From NCBI RefSeq assembly GCF_024124905.1, contig NZ_JAMXST010000002.1:248001-312000 (forward strand): a stretch of 64,000 nucleotides of DNA. The letters are read 5' to 3'. How positions within the stretch are numbered: the first letter of the stretch is position 1; every line of letters starts with the position of its first letter. Positions 37,134 to 46,383 of the stretch are shown here, in pieces. A program made the position numbers and the translations under genes. The notes beneath the pieces are model-generated. The model did not search any database and had not been told where the DNA came from. It saw nothing but the letters and a program-made list of their open reading frames with translations. Origin of the DNA: Cellulosimicrobium cellulans. Its GTDB lineage: Bacteria; Actinomycetota; Actinomycetes; Actinomycetales; Cellulomonadaceae.

Positions 37134-38642
37134 GTGTCACTCTCAGTCATGGCTATCCCGACGACGCGACCGGCCGGAATCGCGGAACATGCGGAAATCC
37201 CGCTCGAGAGCGAGCCCGACGCCCTGACGATCGGCCGCCGGATCCGGCACCTGCGCACCGCGCGGGGCATGACGCTCGACGAGCTCGGCGCGGCGATCGG
37301 CCGCGCGCCGTCCCAGGTGTCGCTCCTGGAGAACGGCAAGCGCGAGCCCAAGTTCGCCCTGCTCCAGGCCGTCGCGCGGGCGCTCGGCGCGAGCCTCGAC
37401 GACCTGCTGTCGCCCGAGGCGCCGTCGCGCCGGGACGCCCTGGAGATCGAGCTGGAGCGCGCGCAGCGCGGTCCGCTCTTCGACGCGCTCGGGCTGCGCC
37501 CGGTCCGGGTCGGCAAGTCGCTGCCGACGGACGCGCTCGAGACGATCGTGGCGCTGGAGCGCGAGCTCCAGCGCCTGCACACCGAGCGCGCAGCGACGCC
37601 CGAGGAGGCGCGCCGCGCCAACGCGGAGCTCCGCGCGACCATGCGCGCGCAGGACAACTACTTCCCGGAGCTCGAGGACGCGGCGGCCGAGCTGCTCGAC
37701 GGCGTCGGGCACGCGGGCGGCCCGCTGCCCCAGCGGGTCGCGGCGGACATCGCGGCCCACCTCGGGTTCACGCTGCACTACGTGGGCGACCTGCCGCACT
37801 CGACGCGCTCGGTGCTCGACCTGCGCCACCGCCGCGTCTACCTGCCGAGCAACGGGATGCGCGGGCGGTCCAACGCGACGTCGGCGCTCCTCCAAGCGCT
37901 CGCGCCGCACGTGCTCGGCCACGCGGAGCCGCGCGACTACCGCGAGTTCCTGCGCCAGCGCGTCGAGGCCAACTACCTCGCGGCGGCGCTCCTGCTGCCG
38001 GAGCGTCACGCGGTCAAGGCGCTGCGCGCCGCGAAGGACGCGCGCGAGATCTCGATCGAGGACCTGCGGGACGCGTTCGCGGTGTCGTACGAGACGGCCG
38101 CGCACCGGTTCACGAACCTCGCGACGAAGCACCTCGGCATCCCGGTGCACTTCATGAAGGTCCACGAGTCGGGTGTCATCCACAAGGCGTACGAGAACGA
38201 CGGCGTGCGTTTCCCGGCGGACCCGCTCGGCGCCGTCGAGGGGCAGTACGTCTGCCGCAGCTGGACCGCGCGCACGGTGTTCGCCGTGGAGGACCGGCTC
38301 AGCCCGTTCAGCCAGTACACGGACACCCCGAGCGGCACGTACTGGTGCACGTCGCGCGTCCAGGCGTCGGCGGACGGCGAGTTCTCGGTGAGCGTCGGCG
38401 TCCCGTTCGCGCACGTGAAGTGGTTCCTCGGTCGCGACACGACCGAGCGCCTCGTCTCCCGGTGCCCCGACGGCGCGTGCTGCCGCCGCCCGCCCGACGC
38501 GCTCTCCGACCGCTGGGCCGGGCAGTCGTGGCCGAGCGCCCGCCCGCACGCGTCGATGCTCGCCGCGATGCCGACCGGCGCGTTCCCCGGCGTCGACACC
38601 ACGGAGGTGTACGCGTTCCTCGAGTCCCACGCCCCACGGTGA
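37134..38642 (+). CDS. ramB: RamB-like regulator of acetate metabolism (XRE helix-turn-helix, DUF2083)
   Basis: 502 residues. The XRE helix-turn-helix is at about 33-88 (IGRRIRHLRTARGMTLDELG, IGRAPSQVSLLENGKREPKF, ALGASLDDLLSPE). An IrrE/ImmA-like middle part follows (AADIAAHLGFTLHYVGDLPH, LLLPERHAVKALRAAKDARE), then the DUF2083 C-terminus with a Cys-rich CPDGACCRRPP. GTG 37134 is chosen because GGAAGGAG lies six bases upstream; ATG 37149 would be too far from it. In Corynebacterium glutamicum RamB represses aceA and aceB; here it diverges from aceA over 165 bp, which supports the same role. A CGCAC-N10-GTGCG pair (about 37101-37120) lies in the gap. Confidence 0.88.
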   Translation: MSLSVMAIPTTRPAGIAEHAEIPLESEPDALTIGRRIRHLRTARGMTLDELGAAIGRAPSQVSLLENGKREPKFALLQAVARALGASLDDLLSPEAPSRRDALEIELERAQRGPLFDALGLRPVRVGKSLPTDALETIVALERELQRLHTERAATPEEARRANAELRATMRAQDNYFPELEDAAAELLDGVGHAGGPLPQRVAADIAAHLGFTLHYVGDLPHSTRSVLDLRHRRVYLPSNGMRGRSNATSALLQALAPHVLGHAEPRDYREFLRQRVEANYLAAALLLPERHAVKALRAAKDAREISIEDLRDAFAVSYETAAHRFTNLATKHLGIPVHFMKVHESGVIHKAYENDGVRFPADPLGAVEGQYVCRSWTARTVFAVEDRLSPFSQYTDTPSGTYWCTSRVQASADGEFSVSVGVPFAHVKWFLGRDTTERLVSRCPDGACCRRPPDALSDRWAGQSWPSARPHASMLAAMPTGAFPGVDTTEVYAFLESHAPR

Positions 38643-38651
38643 GTGCGGGCG

Positions 38652-40412
38652 TCAGCCGATCGAGCCGCCCTGGGTCGGCGCGTCCATCGCGTCCTTGAGG
38701 CGCGCGGTGTCGGCCTCCGACCAGCCGTCGGGGGCGTGCAGCGCGGCGAAACCGTCGGCGTACTCGAGCTTGTAGACGTGGCCGTGGCCGGGCGGGATGT
38801 CCGACGCCGCGGCGACGAACAGGTCGCCCGTGAGCTGCCAGAACGTGACGAACGGGTACCATCGCACGTCGCCCAGGACGTCGGGGCCGCGGGGCTCGCG
38901 CAGCCAGTCGGGCTCGGACCACAGCGTCTCCGGGCCCCACCAGGTGACGCCGTCGGACGCGTGCTGCAGGTAGACGACGCGCGGCTCGTCCCACCGGGGA
39001 CCGGGACCCCACAGGTCCGCGACCCCGGTCTCGACGGGCGCGCCCCACCGGACCTGGCGGCCGTCGTCGAGCACGGGCGCGTACTCCAGCGACCCCGGGT
39101 CGCGCGCGTCGGTGAGCTCGCGCCACATCGGCGTGAAGCCGGGCGTCCCCGTGAACATCGCGCCGTCGGAGCGGGCCTCGACGTCCTGCACGCCGCTGAA
39201 CGCGCCCTGCATGCCGAACGACCCGAGCGAGATGCCGAACGCGAGCAGGCGCGGGCGGTCGTCCTCGGGGAGCTGCGACCACCGCGCGTACACCGCCTCG
39301 AACAGCGCCTTGCCGGCCGCGGGCGGGGTCGCGCGGTCGCCGACGAAGCTGATCCAGCTCGGCAGGTACGAGTACTGCATGCTCGCGATCGCGGTGTCGC
39401 CGCCGTGCATGAGCTCGAGCGCCTCGACCATGCCGGGGTCCACCCAGCCCGTCCCGGTGGTCGTCGCGACGACCAGGACCGACCGGTCCCACGCGTCGGT
39501 GCGGTCGAGCTCGTCGACGACGCGCGCCGCCGTGGCGTCGAGGTCGCCGTCGGGGTCGAGGCCCGCGTAGGCGTGGATCGGCTCGCGCACGTCCGCGGGG
39601 TCGACGACGTCGCCCGCCTGGGCGAACGCGGTCAGCTCGTCGAGGGTCGGCCCGGAGACGACGAACTTGCGGCCCTCCGCGCCGAGCGAGTCCCACGTCT
39701 CGGGAGACGCCGCCGACCCGGACCGCTCGGGCTGGGCCGGGGGCGTCAGGCGGGGGTCGACGTCGGCGTTCGCGGCCGAGTAGATCGAGTTGAGCGCGCT
39801 CATCGCGCCCGACCAGACGACGCCGTTGAACACGAGCACCACGACGACCGCGACCGCCACGCCGCTCACGAACCGCGCGACCGGGGCGGGTACGACCCGG
39901 CCGACGAGCCGCGCGACCCAGCGTGCGACGCGGCGCAGCCCTCGCCCGGTCTGGAGCACGAGCAGCGCGACGACCAGCGCCAGCGCGAGCGTGGCGACCT
40001 CGCGCCCCGGGACGTCCTCGGACATGCCGAACAGGTGCCGCAGCTCGATCTGGCGGCGGGCGCCGAGGATCAGCGAGAGCGGGACGAGCACGACGGTCGC
40101 CCCGGCGAGCACCCACCACGCGACCCGGCTCGCGCGCGCCGTCCACCGGATGCGCAGCCCGACCTTGACCGCGAACCACTCGACGAACGCCCCGACGCCG
40201 TACCCGCCGACCGCGCTCACGCCCGAGATCACGGCCTGGTAGTACCAGGCCCGGGGGATGAGGGAGGGCGTGAACGACAGGCAGAACCAGAGCAGCGCGA
40301 GCACCAGCCCGGTCGCCGAGAACCGCCGCAGCCACCGCCCCCACGCACCGTGCCGCACGGGCTCCTCGTCGACGGGCTCGGGGGCACGGGTCTCCGTCAC
40401 GGTGGGCTGCAC
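38652..40412 (-). CDS. Integral-membrane alpha/beta-hydrolase (Abhydrolase_9 type)
   Basis: 586 residues from GTG 40412 (a GTG at 40439 would add nine). N-terminal part, about 25-215, has four to five membrane helices (FSATGLVLALLWFCLSFTPS, AWWVLAGATVVLVPLSLILG, FVSGVAVAVVVVLVFNGVVW). The C-terminal hydrolase domain has SVLVVATTTGTGWVDPGMVEAL, MQYSYLPSWISFVGDR and the nucleophile elbow LAFGISLGSFGMQGAF. Typical of an actinobacterial membrane family with unknown substrate, perhaps envelope lipids. It converges on ramB, 9 bases apart. Confidence 0.82.
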   Translation of the reverse strand: MQPTVTETRAPEPVDEEPVRHGAWGRWLRRFSATGLVLALLWFCLSFTPSLIPRAWYYQAVISGVSAVGGYGVGAFVEWFAVKVGLRIRWTARASRVAWWVLAGATVVLVPLSLILGARRQIELRHLFGMSEDVPGREVATLALALVVALLVLQTGRGLRRVARWVARLVGRVVPAPVARFVSGVAVAVVVVLVFNGVVWSGAMSALNSIYSAANADVDPRLTPPAQPERSGSAASPETWDSLGAEGRKFVVSGPTLDELTAFAQAGDVVDPADVREPIHAYAGLDPDGDLDATAARVVDELDRTDAWDRSVLVVATTTGTGWVDPGMVEALELMHGGDTAIASMQYSYLPSWISFVGDRATPPAAGKALFEAVYARWSQLPEDDRPRLLAFGISLGSFGMQGAFSGVQDVEARSDGAMFTGTPGFTPMWRELTDARDPGSLEYAPVLDDGRQVRWGAPVETGVADLWGPGPRWDEPRVVYLQHASDGVTWWGPETLWSEPDWLREPRGPDVLGDVRWYPFVTFWQLTGDLFVAAASDIPPGHGHVYKLEYADGFAALHAPDGWSEADTARLKDAMDAPTQGGSIG

Positions 40413-40606
40413 GTCGCGAGCGTAGGCGAGGCGCTCCACGCCGTCCTGTCGAACCGCTCCGCTCCCGCGGCTCGGTCGGCGGAGGGCGGTTCCACGATGT
40501 GAACCCCGGGCGCCCGGACCCGCGGACCGCGCCAGTCTTTCCGCAGCACCCGGCCGGTCGCCCGGCCCGAGGGTGCGGCTGCCACACGAACCAGGGGGAA
40601 ACCGTC

Positions 40607-42385
40607 GTGCGCGAGGGGATCAAGCAGTCAGGCCGCGGAGCGGTGCGAGCGCTCCGGAGCGCGCTCCTGGCGGGGGTGGTGCTCCTGCTGTCCGCCTGCG
40701 GCGCGGTCATCAGCACGACGCTGACCGTGAACGACGACGGCTCGGGGGTCCGGACCATCACCACGACCCTCTCCGCGAGCGACATCGCGGACCACGTCAC
40801 GGGCGGTGTCGCCGCGATCGAGGGCGCGATCACGGCGTCCCTGCCGAGCGCGATGACCTACGAAGGGCGCACGGAAGGGCCGGAGGGCGAGTCGATCTTC
40901 ACCTTCACCGTGCCGTTCGAGGATCCTGAGGACTACCAGGAGAAGGTGGTGTCGATCCTCGGCGCCGGCGGGGTCGTCGACCTCGACACCGGGACGCGGA
41001 TCGTCCTGGCCGACAGCGTCTTTCGCCAGGGGCTGGAGGTGGAGGAGAACTTCACGTCGCAGGACCTGCTCGCCTGGCTCGTGAACTCGCTCGTCGAGAC
41101 GGGGGCCGTGCCCGCGGACTCGAGCTCGAACGCCTCGGAGATCGGGACGACCGCGGTGACGGTGGGCGGCGTCGCGTTCGAGACGACGGCGGCCATCGAC
41201 TTCACGTCCATGAAGGACTTCGGCGTCCGGGGCCTGAGCGTCGAGACCCGGGGGCTCGAGGGCGAGAGCTTCGTCCGCTCGATCAGCTACGACCTCGCCC
41301 GGGAGGCGTACAGCCGTTCGCCGGAGGGCTACGACGCCTTCTTCGACGAGGCGACGCCCGAGGGCGGCGAGCTCACCGAACCGGGCGAGGCCGGGACCAC
41401 CTGGGTCGTGACGTTCCCGGAGGGGACGAGCTCCGACGTCGCCGCGTGGACCGACGTCGCGCTCGCGTCCTCGACGACGGAGTTCGGGGTCGAGCACGCC
41501 GTCTCCCCGGACCAGGCGGGAGTGCTGACCACGACCGTCGTCGACGCGGTCGACTGCTCCGCGATCTGCGCCGAGGACGTCTTCGCGACCAGCCACCTCG
41601 TCACCCCCGCCGGCTGGTCGTCCAGCACCCTGTACGCCGGGGAGCCGGGGGACGGCGGCGACCGCTGGGACGCGTCCGGGGTCGTAGGGCCCGTCGTCTT
41701 CGAGCACGCGGTCCCGTTCGAGTCCGTCGTCGTCGAGGCGAGCCTGCCCGAGTCCGGCGACGGCTCCGTCACCGTCGCGCTGACCCTGACGGCCGAGCAC
41801 CACGCCGCGGTGGGGGAGCAGCTCGTCGAGGCGCTCCGCCCGACCTCGACCTACGGGACCCTCGCGGTGGACGAGGCGGACGACGCCGTCACGTATCGCG
41901 TCGAGCTCACCGGCGACACCGCGACGGGGGAGCTCGACGCGGCGCTCGCCGACTACCTTCCCGGCTCTCGGCTCGCCGTGTACCCGCTGCCCGGCGGCGC
42001 GTTCACCCGGTCCTACGGTGCGGACCTCGACCTGGTGCTCCGCCCGGAGTGGACGCAGGGCGGGGCGGCCGCGGCCCCGACCTACGTCGTGACGCTGCCG
42101 GGAGTCGACATCGACGGCACGTCGGTGCTCCCGCAGGGGAGCCAGGTCGAGGGCGGGACCGTCTCGGCGTCGCCGGGCGCCGAGCCCGCGACGTTCGGTC
42201 TCCAGGGCACCGGCCCCAAGGTGGCCGCGCTCGTCGTGGTGATCGGTGTCGGGCTGGTCGTCCTCGCCGGGCTCGCCGGTGGCGCGTGGTGGTTCCTCCG
42301 GCGGCGGCGACCGGTGCCGGACCCCGACACGCAGGTGCTGCCGGCGGTCCCGCCGCCGCCGGCGCCGCCGCGCGTCGGCGGGTAG
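40607..42385 (+). CDS. LppM-like lipoprotein with C-terminal membrane helix
   Basis: 592 residues. A basic start (VREGIKQSGRGAVRALR) leads to a signal peptide and lipobox LLLSAC with Cys31. The mature part begins GAVISTTLTVNDDGSGVRTI, the pattern of the LppM domain, then two or three similar beta-rich domains, repeating the Asp-Gly and Thr-Ile pattern around residues 360-430. The C-terminus has a second anchor (VAALVVVIGVGLVVLAGLAG) followed by a basic Pro-rich tail, so the chain may be tethered at both ends. GTG 40607 follows AGGGGGA. Cell-envelope role inferred; no partner is nearby. Confidence 0.75.
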   Translation: MREGIKQSGRGAVRALRSALLAGVVLLLSACGAVISTTLTVNDDGSGVRTITTTLSASDIADHVTGGVAAIEGAITASLPSAMTYEGRTEGPEGESIFTFTVPFEDPEDYQEKVVSILGAGGVVDLDTGTRIVLADSVFRQGLEVEENFTSQDLLAWLVNSLVETGAVPADSSSNASEIGTTAVTVGGVAFETTAAIDFTSMKDFGVRGLSVETRGLEGESFVRSISYDLAREAYSRSPEGYDAFFDEATPEGGELTEPGEAGTTWVVTFPEGTSSDVAAWTDVALASSTTEFGVEHAVSPDQAGVLTTTVVDAVDCSAICAEDVFATSHLVTPAGWSSSTLYAGEPGDGGDRWDASGVVGPVVFEHAVPFESVVVEASLPESGDGSVTVALTLTAEHHAAVGEQLVEALRPTSTYGTLAVDEADDAVTYRVELTGDTATGELDAALADYLPGSRLAVYPLPGGAFTRSYGADLDLVLRPEWTQGGAAAAPTYVVTLPGVDIDGTSVLPQGSQVEGGTVSASPGAEPATFGLQGTGPKVAALVVVIGVGLVVLAGLAGGAWWFLRRRRPVPDPDTQVLPAVPPPPAPPRVGG

Positions 42386-42388
42386 TGC

Positions 42389-42431
42389 GCCCGGCCCGCC
42401 CGGCCCGCCGGGTCGGGCCGGCCGGGCCGGC
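42389..42431. terminator. GC-rich bidirectional hairpin
   Basis: GCCCGGCCCGCCCGGCCCG (42389-42407) pairs with 42414-42431 with two mismatches and a 6-base loop. It fills the gap between the convergent lipoprotein and thiolase genes. Confidence 0.65.
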
Positions 42432-42434
42432 GGC

Positions 42435-43640
42435 TCACGCCTCCAGCAGCAGCGCCTCTCCCTGGCCGCCCCCGCCGCACAGCCCGACGGCGACGCGCCC
42501 GCCGCCGCGTCGCGCGAGCTCGTGCGCCGCGTGGACGGCGAGGCGGGCGCCGGAAGCGCCGATGGGGTGCCCGAGCGAGATGCCGCCGCCGTGCACGTTG
42601 ACGACGTCCGGCGAGACGCCGAGCACGCGCGTGGAGACCGCGACGACGGTCGCGAATGCCTCGTTGATCTCGACGAGGTCGAGGTCGTCGACCGTCCACC
42701 CGGCCCGGTCGAGGGCCTGCCGGATCGCGCGCGCCGGCTGGGAGTGCAGCGACGTGTCGGGGCCGGCGACCTGACCCCAGGCGCGCACGGTCGCGAGCAC
42801 GGGCGCGCCAGCGGACTCGGCCCGGGCGCGGGTGGTCAGCACGAGCGCGGCGGCGCCGTCGGAGATCTGCGACGCGTTGCCCGCGGTGATGGTGCCCTCG
42901 GGGTCGAACGCGGGGCGCAGGCGCGCGAGGCCCTCGACCGTCGTGTCGGGGCGCACGCCCTCGTCGTCGCGCACCTCGACCGGCTCGCCCCGGCGCTGCG
43001 GGACGCTCACGGGGGCGAGCTCGGCGTCGAACAGGCCGTCCTTCGCCGCGGCGGCGGCGCGCTGGTGCGACGCCGCCGCGACGGCGTCCTGCTCCTCGCG
43101 CGAGACGAACACGTCGCCGACGTTGGTGCGCTCGGTCGAGACGCCCATGGAGGCGCGGTCGAACGCGTCGGTGAGCCCGTCGCGCGCGACGGCGTCGACG
43201 AGCGTCGCGTCGCCGAACGCGAACCCGGCGCGCGACCCGGGGAGCAGGTGCGGCGCGTTGGTCATGGACTCCTGGCCGCCGACGAGCACGACCTCGGCCT
43301 CGCCGGAGCGGATCATCCGCGTGCCGTCGATGACGGCGGTGAGCCCCGAGAGGCACACCTTGTTCACCGTCACGGCGGGCACGTCCCAGCCCACGCCGGC
43401 GCCTGCGGCGGTCTGGCGCGCGGGGTTCTGCCCCGCCCCGGCCTGGAGCACCTGGCCGAACACCACGGCGTCGACGGCGTCCGCGCCGAGTCCCGAGCGC
43501 TCGATCGCGGCGCGCGCGGCGACGGCGCCGAGCTCGACCGCGGTCAGCGCGGAGAGCGAGCCCTTGAGCCGCCCCTGCGGGGTGCGGGCGGCGGCGACGA
43601 CCACGACGTCGTCGGGGGAGTGCGGGGTGGTGGTGCTCAC
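42435..43640 (-). CDS. Acetyl-CoA acetyltransferase (thiolase)
   Basis: 401-residue thiolase that splits acetoacetyl-CoA (or another 3-ketoacyl-CoA) into acetyl-CoA and a shorter acyl-CoA. Cys96 in NKVCLSGL is the acyl-carrying residue, His358 in GGGISLGHPIGASGAR and Cys388 in LCGGGGQGEALLL complete the site. Last gene of the 13-gene leftward operon; its GTG overlaps the stop of the hydrolase gene by three bases. It would finish breakdown of the product made by the CoA-transferase. Confidence 0.93.
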   Translation of the reverse strand: MSTTTPHSPDDVVVVAAARTPQGRLKGSLSALTAVELGAVAARAAIERSGLGADAVDAVVFGQVLQAGAGQNPARQTAAGAGVGWDVPAVTVNKVCLSGLTAVIDGTRMIRSGEAEVVLVGGQESMTNAPHLLPGSRAGFAFGDATLVDAVARDGLTDAFDRASMGVSTERTNVGDVFVSREEQDAVAAASHQRAAAAAKDGLFDAELAPVSVPQRRGEPVEVRDDEGVRPDTTVEGLARLRPAFDPEGTITAGNASQISDGAAALVLTTRARAESAGAPVLATVRAWGQVAGPDTSLHSQPARAIRQALDRAGWTVDDLDLVEINEAFATVVAVSTRVLGVSPDVVNVHGGGISLGHPIGASGARLAVHAAHELARRGGGRVAVGLCGGGGQGEALLLEA

Positions 43641-44794
43641 GGCTGGACCTCCAGGGGTGCGGACGGCGGTGTCTGCGCGGGCGCCGGGGGTGTGGCGCCC
43701 GCTCGTGCGGCGGCGGCGTCGACGTCGGCAACGGCAGTGTCGACCAGCCCGAGCAGGAGCCCGAGGAACACGTCCGGCTCCTCGAGGTGGGGGCTGTGCC
43801 CGACGCCGGGCCGCACCTCTTCACGGTACCGCCCGCCGGCGGCCGCGTAGGCGTCGAGGACGGCCCGCGTCTGGGCGACCATCGGCTGCGGCGGGTGCGT
43901 CTCGGCCCCGGGCCAGCCGGGGACGGCGCCGATCGCGCCGAGCTGCGCGAGGTCGAACAGCGACGTGTCCGAGACGATCGCGTCGGCGTCGCCCCGCACC
44001 CACAGCACGGGCGCCGTCGCGCCGGACGTCGCGAAGCCGGACAGGTCGCAGTACTTCGCGCTGATCGCGTTGTTCATGCCGCGCGTCCCCGGCGCGACGC
44101 CGGGCCACGTGCCCGACGCCGTCCGGTCGCCCGGGTAGTTGTCGTCGCCCGTGCGCGTCGAGAGCACGGAGTCGAGCAGGAGCTCCTCCAGCGCGCCGAG
44201 CGGCTCGCCGAGCGAGGCCGGGTCGGCGACGTAGAACCGGCGCAGCACGTCCCGGGGCGACCCCGCGTCCTCGCTGCGGTCGCCCACCGCGAGCGCCGCG
44301 ACGAACGCGGGGTTCGCGGTGCCGCCGCCGGACCCGGCGAAGTCGGGGGAGAGCGGCGTGCCGTCGACGTCGCGCGTGCCGCCGAACCCGTACGGCGACA
44401 TGGGCGCCTCGAGGAGGACCGCGTCGAAGAGGTCGGGCCGGTCCGTCGCGAGCTGGAGCACCACCCCCACCCCCGCGGAGTGCGCGACCGCGACGAGCGG
44501 GTGCGCGAGGTCGAGCGCGTCGACGACGGCGGCGACGTCGTCCGCGTAGTCCCGCACGCCCCGCGTCGCGTCGACGGGACGGGTCTCGGCGTCGCCGTAC
44601 CCGCGCAGGTCGACCGCGACGCCGCGCACGTCGGCGGGCAGCGCGCGCAGCAGCGGGTCGAAGAACGCCGACGACGAGCAGTTGCCGTGCACGAGCAGGA
44701 CCGTGGCCCGCACGTCGCCGTCGGCCAGCACCTCGCGCACGTGCTCGCGACCGCGCGGGGTCGGGACGTCGCGGCGCAGCACGTCGCGCGTCAC
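43637..44794 (-). CDS. Alpha/beta-hydrolase
   Basis: 385-residue alpha/beta-hydrolase. [18 protein letters not shown] is the oxyanion-hole strand, Ser106 in [12 protein letters not shown] the nucleophile, ADAIVSD the acid region and [14 protein letters not shown] the His. It is long for a plain fold, with a cap insert around residues 130-240 and an Ala/Pro tail. The GTG at 44794 overlaps the CoA-transferase stop. In this operon it could cleave an ester or CoA thioester of a hydroxyacid, but the substrate is unknown. Confidence 0.8.
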   Translation of the reverse strand: MTRDVLRRDVPTPRGREHVREVLADGDVRATVLLVHGNCSSSAFFDPLLRALPADVRGVAVDLRGYGDAETRPVDATRGVRDYADDVAAVVDALDLAHPLVAVAHSAGVGVVLQLATDRPDLFDAVLLEAPMSPYGFGGTRDVDGTPLSPDFAGSGGGTANPAFVAALAVGDRSEDAGSPRDVLRRFYVADPASLGEPLGALEELLLDSVLSTRTGDDNYPGDRTASGTWPGVAPGTRGMNNAISAKYCDLSGFATSGATAPVLWVRGDADAIVSDTSLFDLAQLGAIGAVPGWPGAETHPPQPMVAQTRAVLDAYAAAGGRYREEVRPGVGHSPHLEEPDVFLGLLLGLVDTAVADVDAAAARAGATPPAPAQTPPSAPLEVQP

Positions 44795-45495
44795 GACGGC
44801 GTCCCCGCGGCCTGCGTGGACGGTCCCGGCCCGGCGTCGGTGACGTCGAGCGGCGCGTCGTCGAGCGCGACGGCGAGGTCGGGCTCGGTCGCGGCGCGCA
44901 CGTCGTCGACGCTCACGCCGGGCGCGGTCTCGCGCAGCACGAGGCCGTCGGGCGTCACGTCGATCACCGCGAGGTCGGTGATGATCCGGTGCACGACCCC
45001 ACGCCCGGTGAGGGGCAGCGAGCACGCGCGCAGGATCTTGGGCGACCCGTCGCGCGCCACGTGCTCCATGAGGACGATGACGCGGCCGGCGCCGTGCACG
45101 AGGTCCATCGCGCCACCGGGCCCCTTGACCATCTTCCCGGGGATCATCCAGTTGGCGAGGTCCCCGGACTCGGAGACCTGCATCCCACCGAGGATGGCGG
45201 CGTCGATCTTGCCGCCGCGGATCATGCCGAAGCTCAGCGCGGAGTCGAAGAACGCGGCGCCCGGCAGGACGGTGACGGTCTCCTTGCCGGCGTTGATGAG
45301 GTCGGGGTCGACCGCGTCCTCGGTGGGGTACGGCCCGACGCCGAGGATGCCGTTCTCCGACTGGAGCACGAGGTGCTTGTCCTCCGGCACGTAGTTGGGC
45401 ACGAGCGTCGGCAGGCCGATGCCGAGGTTGACGTACCAGCCGTCCTGGAGCTCGCGCGCGGCGCGCGCGGCCATCTCGTCACGGGTGAGCGCCAT
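44791..45495 (-). CDS. scoB: 3-oxoacid CoA-transferase subunit B
   Basis: 234-residue beta subunit of a class I CoA-transferase. The catalytic Glu47 is in [50 protein letters not shown] and [18 protein letters not shown] are family motifs. With the alpha subunit encoded three bases upstream it moves CoA from succinyl-CoA (or acetyl-CoA) to acetoacetate or a related acid. PcaJ/CatJ and ScoB are close relatives; the thiolase and BDH neighbours favour acetoacetate. Confidence 0.93.
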   Translation of the reverse strand: MALTRDEMAARAARELQDGWYVNLGIGLPTLVPNYVPEDKHLVLQSENGILGVGPYPTEDAVDPDLINAGKETVTVLPGAAFFDSALSFGMIRGGKIDAAILGGMQVSESGDLANWMIPGKMVKGPGGAMDLVHGAGRVIVLMEHVARDGSPKILRACSLPLTGRGVVHRIITDLAVIDVTPDGLVLRETAPGVSVDDVRAATEPDLAVALDDAPLDVTDAGPGPSTQAAGTPS

Positions 45496-45498
45496 GTC

Positions 45499-46383
45499 TC
45501 AGCCCTCCTTCACGCTGGTCGCGGTGCCCGACGGCGCGGGCGCGGGCTGGTCGGTCGCGGCGGCCGGGCGCACCGTGCGGCGCTCGATGCGCTTGGGCAC
45601 GTCGGGGCCGACCTCGACGACGCGGTGCACGAACACGCCGGGCAGGTGGACCTCGTCGGGGTCGATCTCGCCGGGCTCGACGAGCTCCTCGACCTGTGCG
45701 ACGCACACGCGGCCCGCCATCGCGGCGAGCGGGGAGAAGTTGCGGGCCGACCGGTGGAACACGAGGTTGCCGTGCCGGTCGCCGCGCAGCGCGTGCACGA
45801 GCGCGAAGTCCGTGGTGATCGCGTCCTCGAGCACGAACTCGGCCTCGTCGGGGAACGACCCGTCGCGACCGCGCGGCCCGACGCCGAACGTGCGTACCTC
45901 CTTGGGCGCGCTGGCCTGCGCGACGCCGCCCGCGCCGTCGTACCGCTGGGGCAGGCCGCCCTCGGCGACCTGCGTGCCGACCCCCGTGCGGGTCCAGAAC
46001 CCGGCGATGCCCGCACCCCCGGCGCGCAGCTTCTCCGCGAGCGTGCCCTGCGGCGTGAGCTCCAGCTCGAGCTCGCCCGAGAGGAACTGCCGCTCGAACT
46101 CCTTGTTCTCCCCGACGTACGAGCTCGTCATCTTCCGGATGCGGCCCGCCCCGAGCAGCACGCCGAGGCCCCAGTCGTCGACGCCGCAGTTGTTGCTCAC
46201 GACCCACAGGTCGCGCGTGCCCTGGGCGAGCAGCGCCTCGATGAGCGCGATCGGGTTGCCGCACAGGCCGAACCCGCCGACGGCGAGCGACGCGCCGTCG
46301 GGCACGTCGGCGACGGCCTCGGCCGCGGACGCGACCACCTTGTCCAGCCCGGTCCCTCGTGGGGACGCGATCGTGGGGCTCAT
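45499..46383 (-). CDS. scoA: 3-oxoacid CoA-transferase subunit A
   Basis: 294-residue alpha subunit: LAVGGFGLCGNPIALIEALL, VVSNNCGVDDWGLGVLL, SSYVGENKEFERQFLSGELE, ELTPQGTLAEKLRAGGAGI and FHRSARNFSPLAAMAG are all class I CoA-transferase motifs. About 40 residues longer than ScoA/PcaI because of a Gly-rich insert at about 145-170 (GGLPQRYDGAGGVAQASAPK) and a Thr/Pro tail. It overlaps the upstream hydrolase by four bases. Confidence 0.92.
   Translation of the reverse strand: MSPTIASPRGTGLDKVVASAAEAVADVPDGASLAVGGFGLCGNPIALIEALLAQGTRDLWVVSNNCGVDDWGLGVLLGAGRIRKMTSSYVGENKEFERQFLSGELELELTPQGTLAEKLRAGGAGIAGFWTRTGVGTQVAEGGLPQRYDGAGGVAQASAPKEVRTFGVGPRGRDGSFPDEAEFVLEDAITTDFALVHALRGDRHGNLVFHRSARNFSPLAAMAGRVCVAQVEELVEPGEIDPDEVHLPGVFVHRVVEVGPDVPKRIERRTVRPAAATDQPAPAPSGTATSVKEG

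Noticed and set aside
33610-37140. 1176-residue minus-strand frame running through aceB and aceA
   Set aside because: The true products are in another frame with complete active-site motifs (KKCGH in isocitrate lyase); this frame has none.
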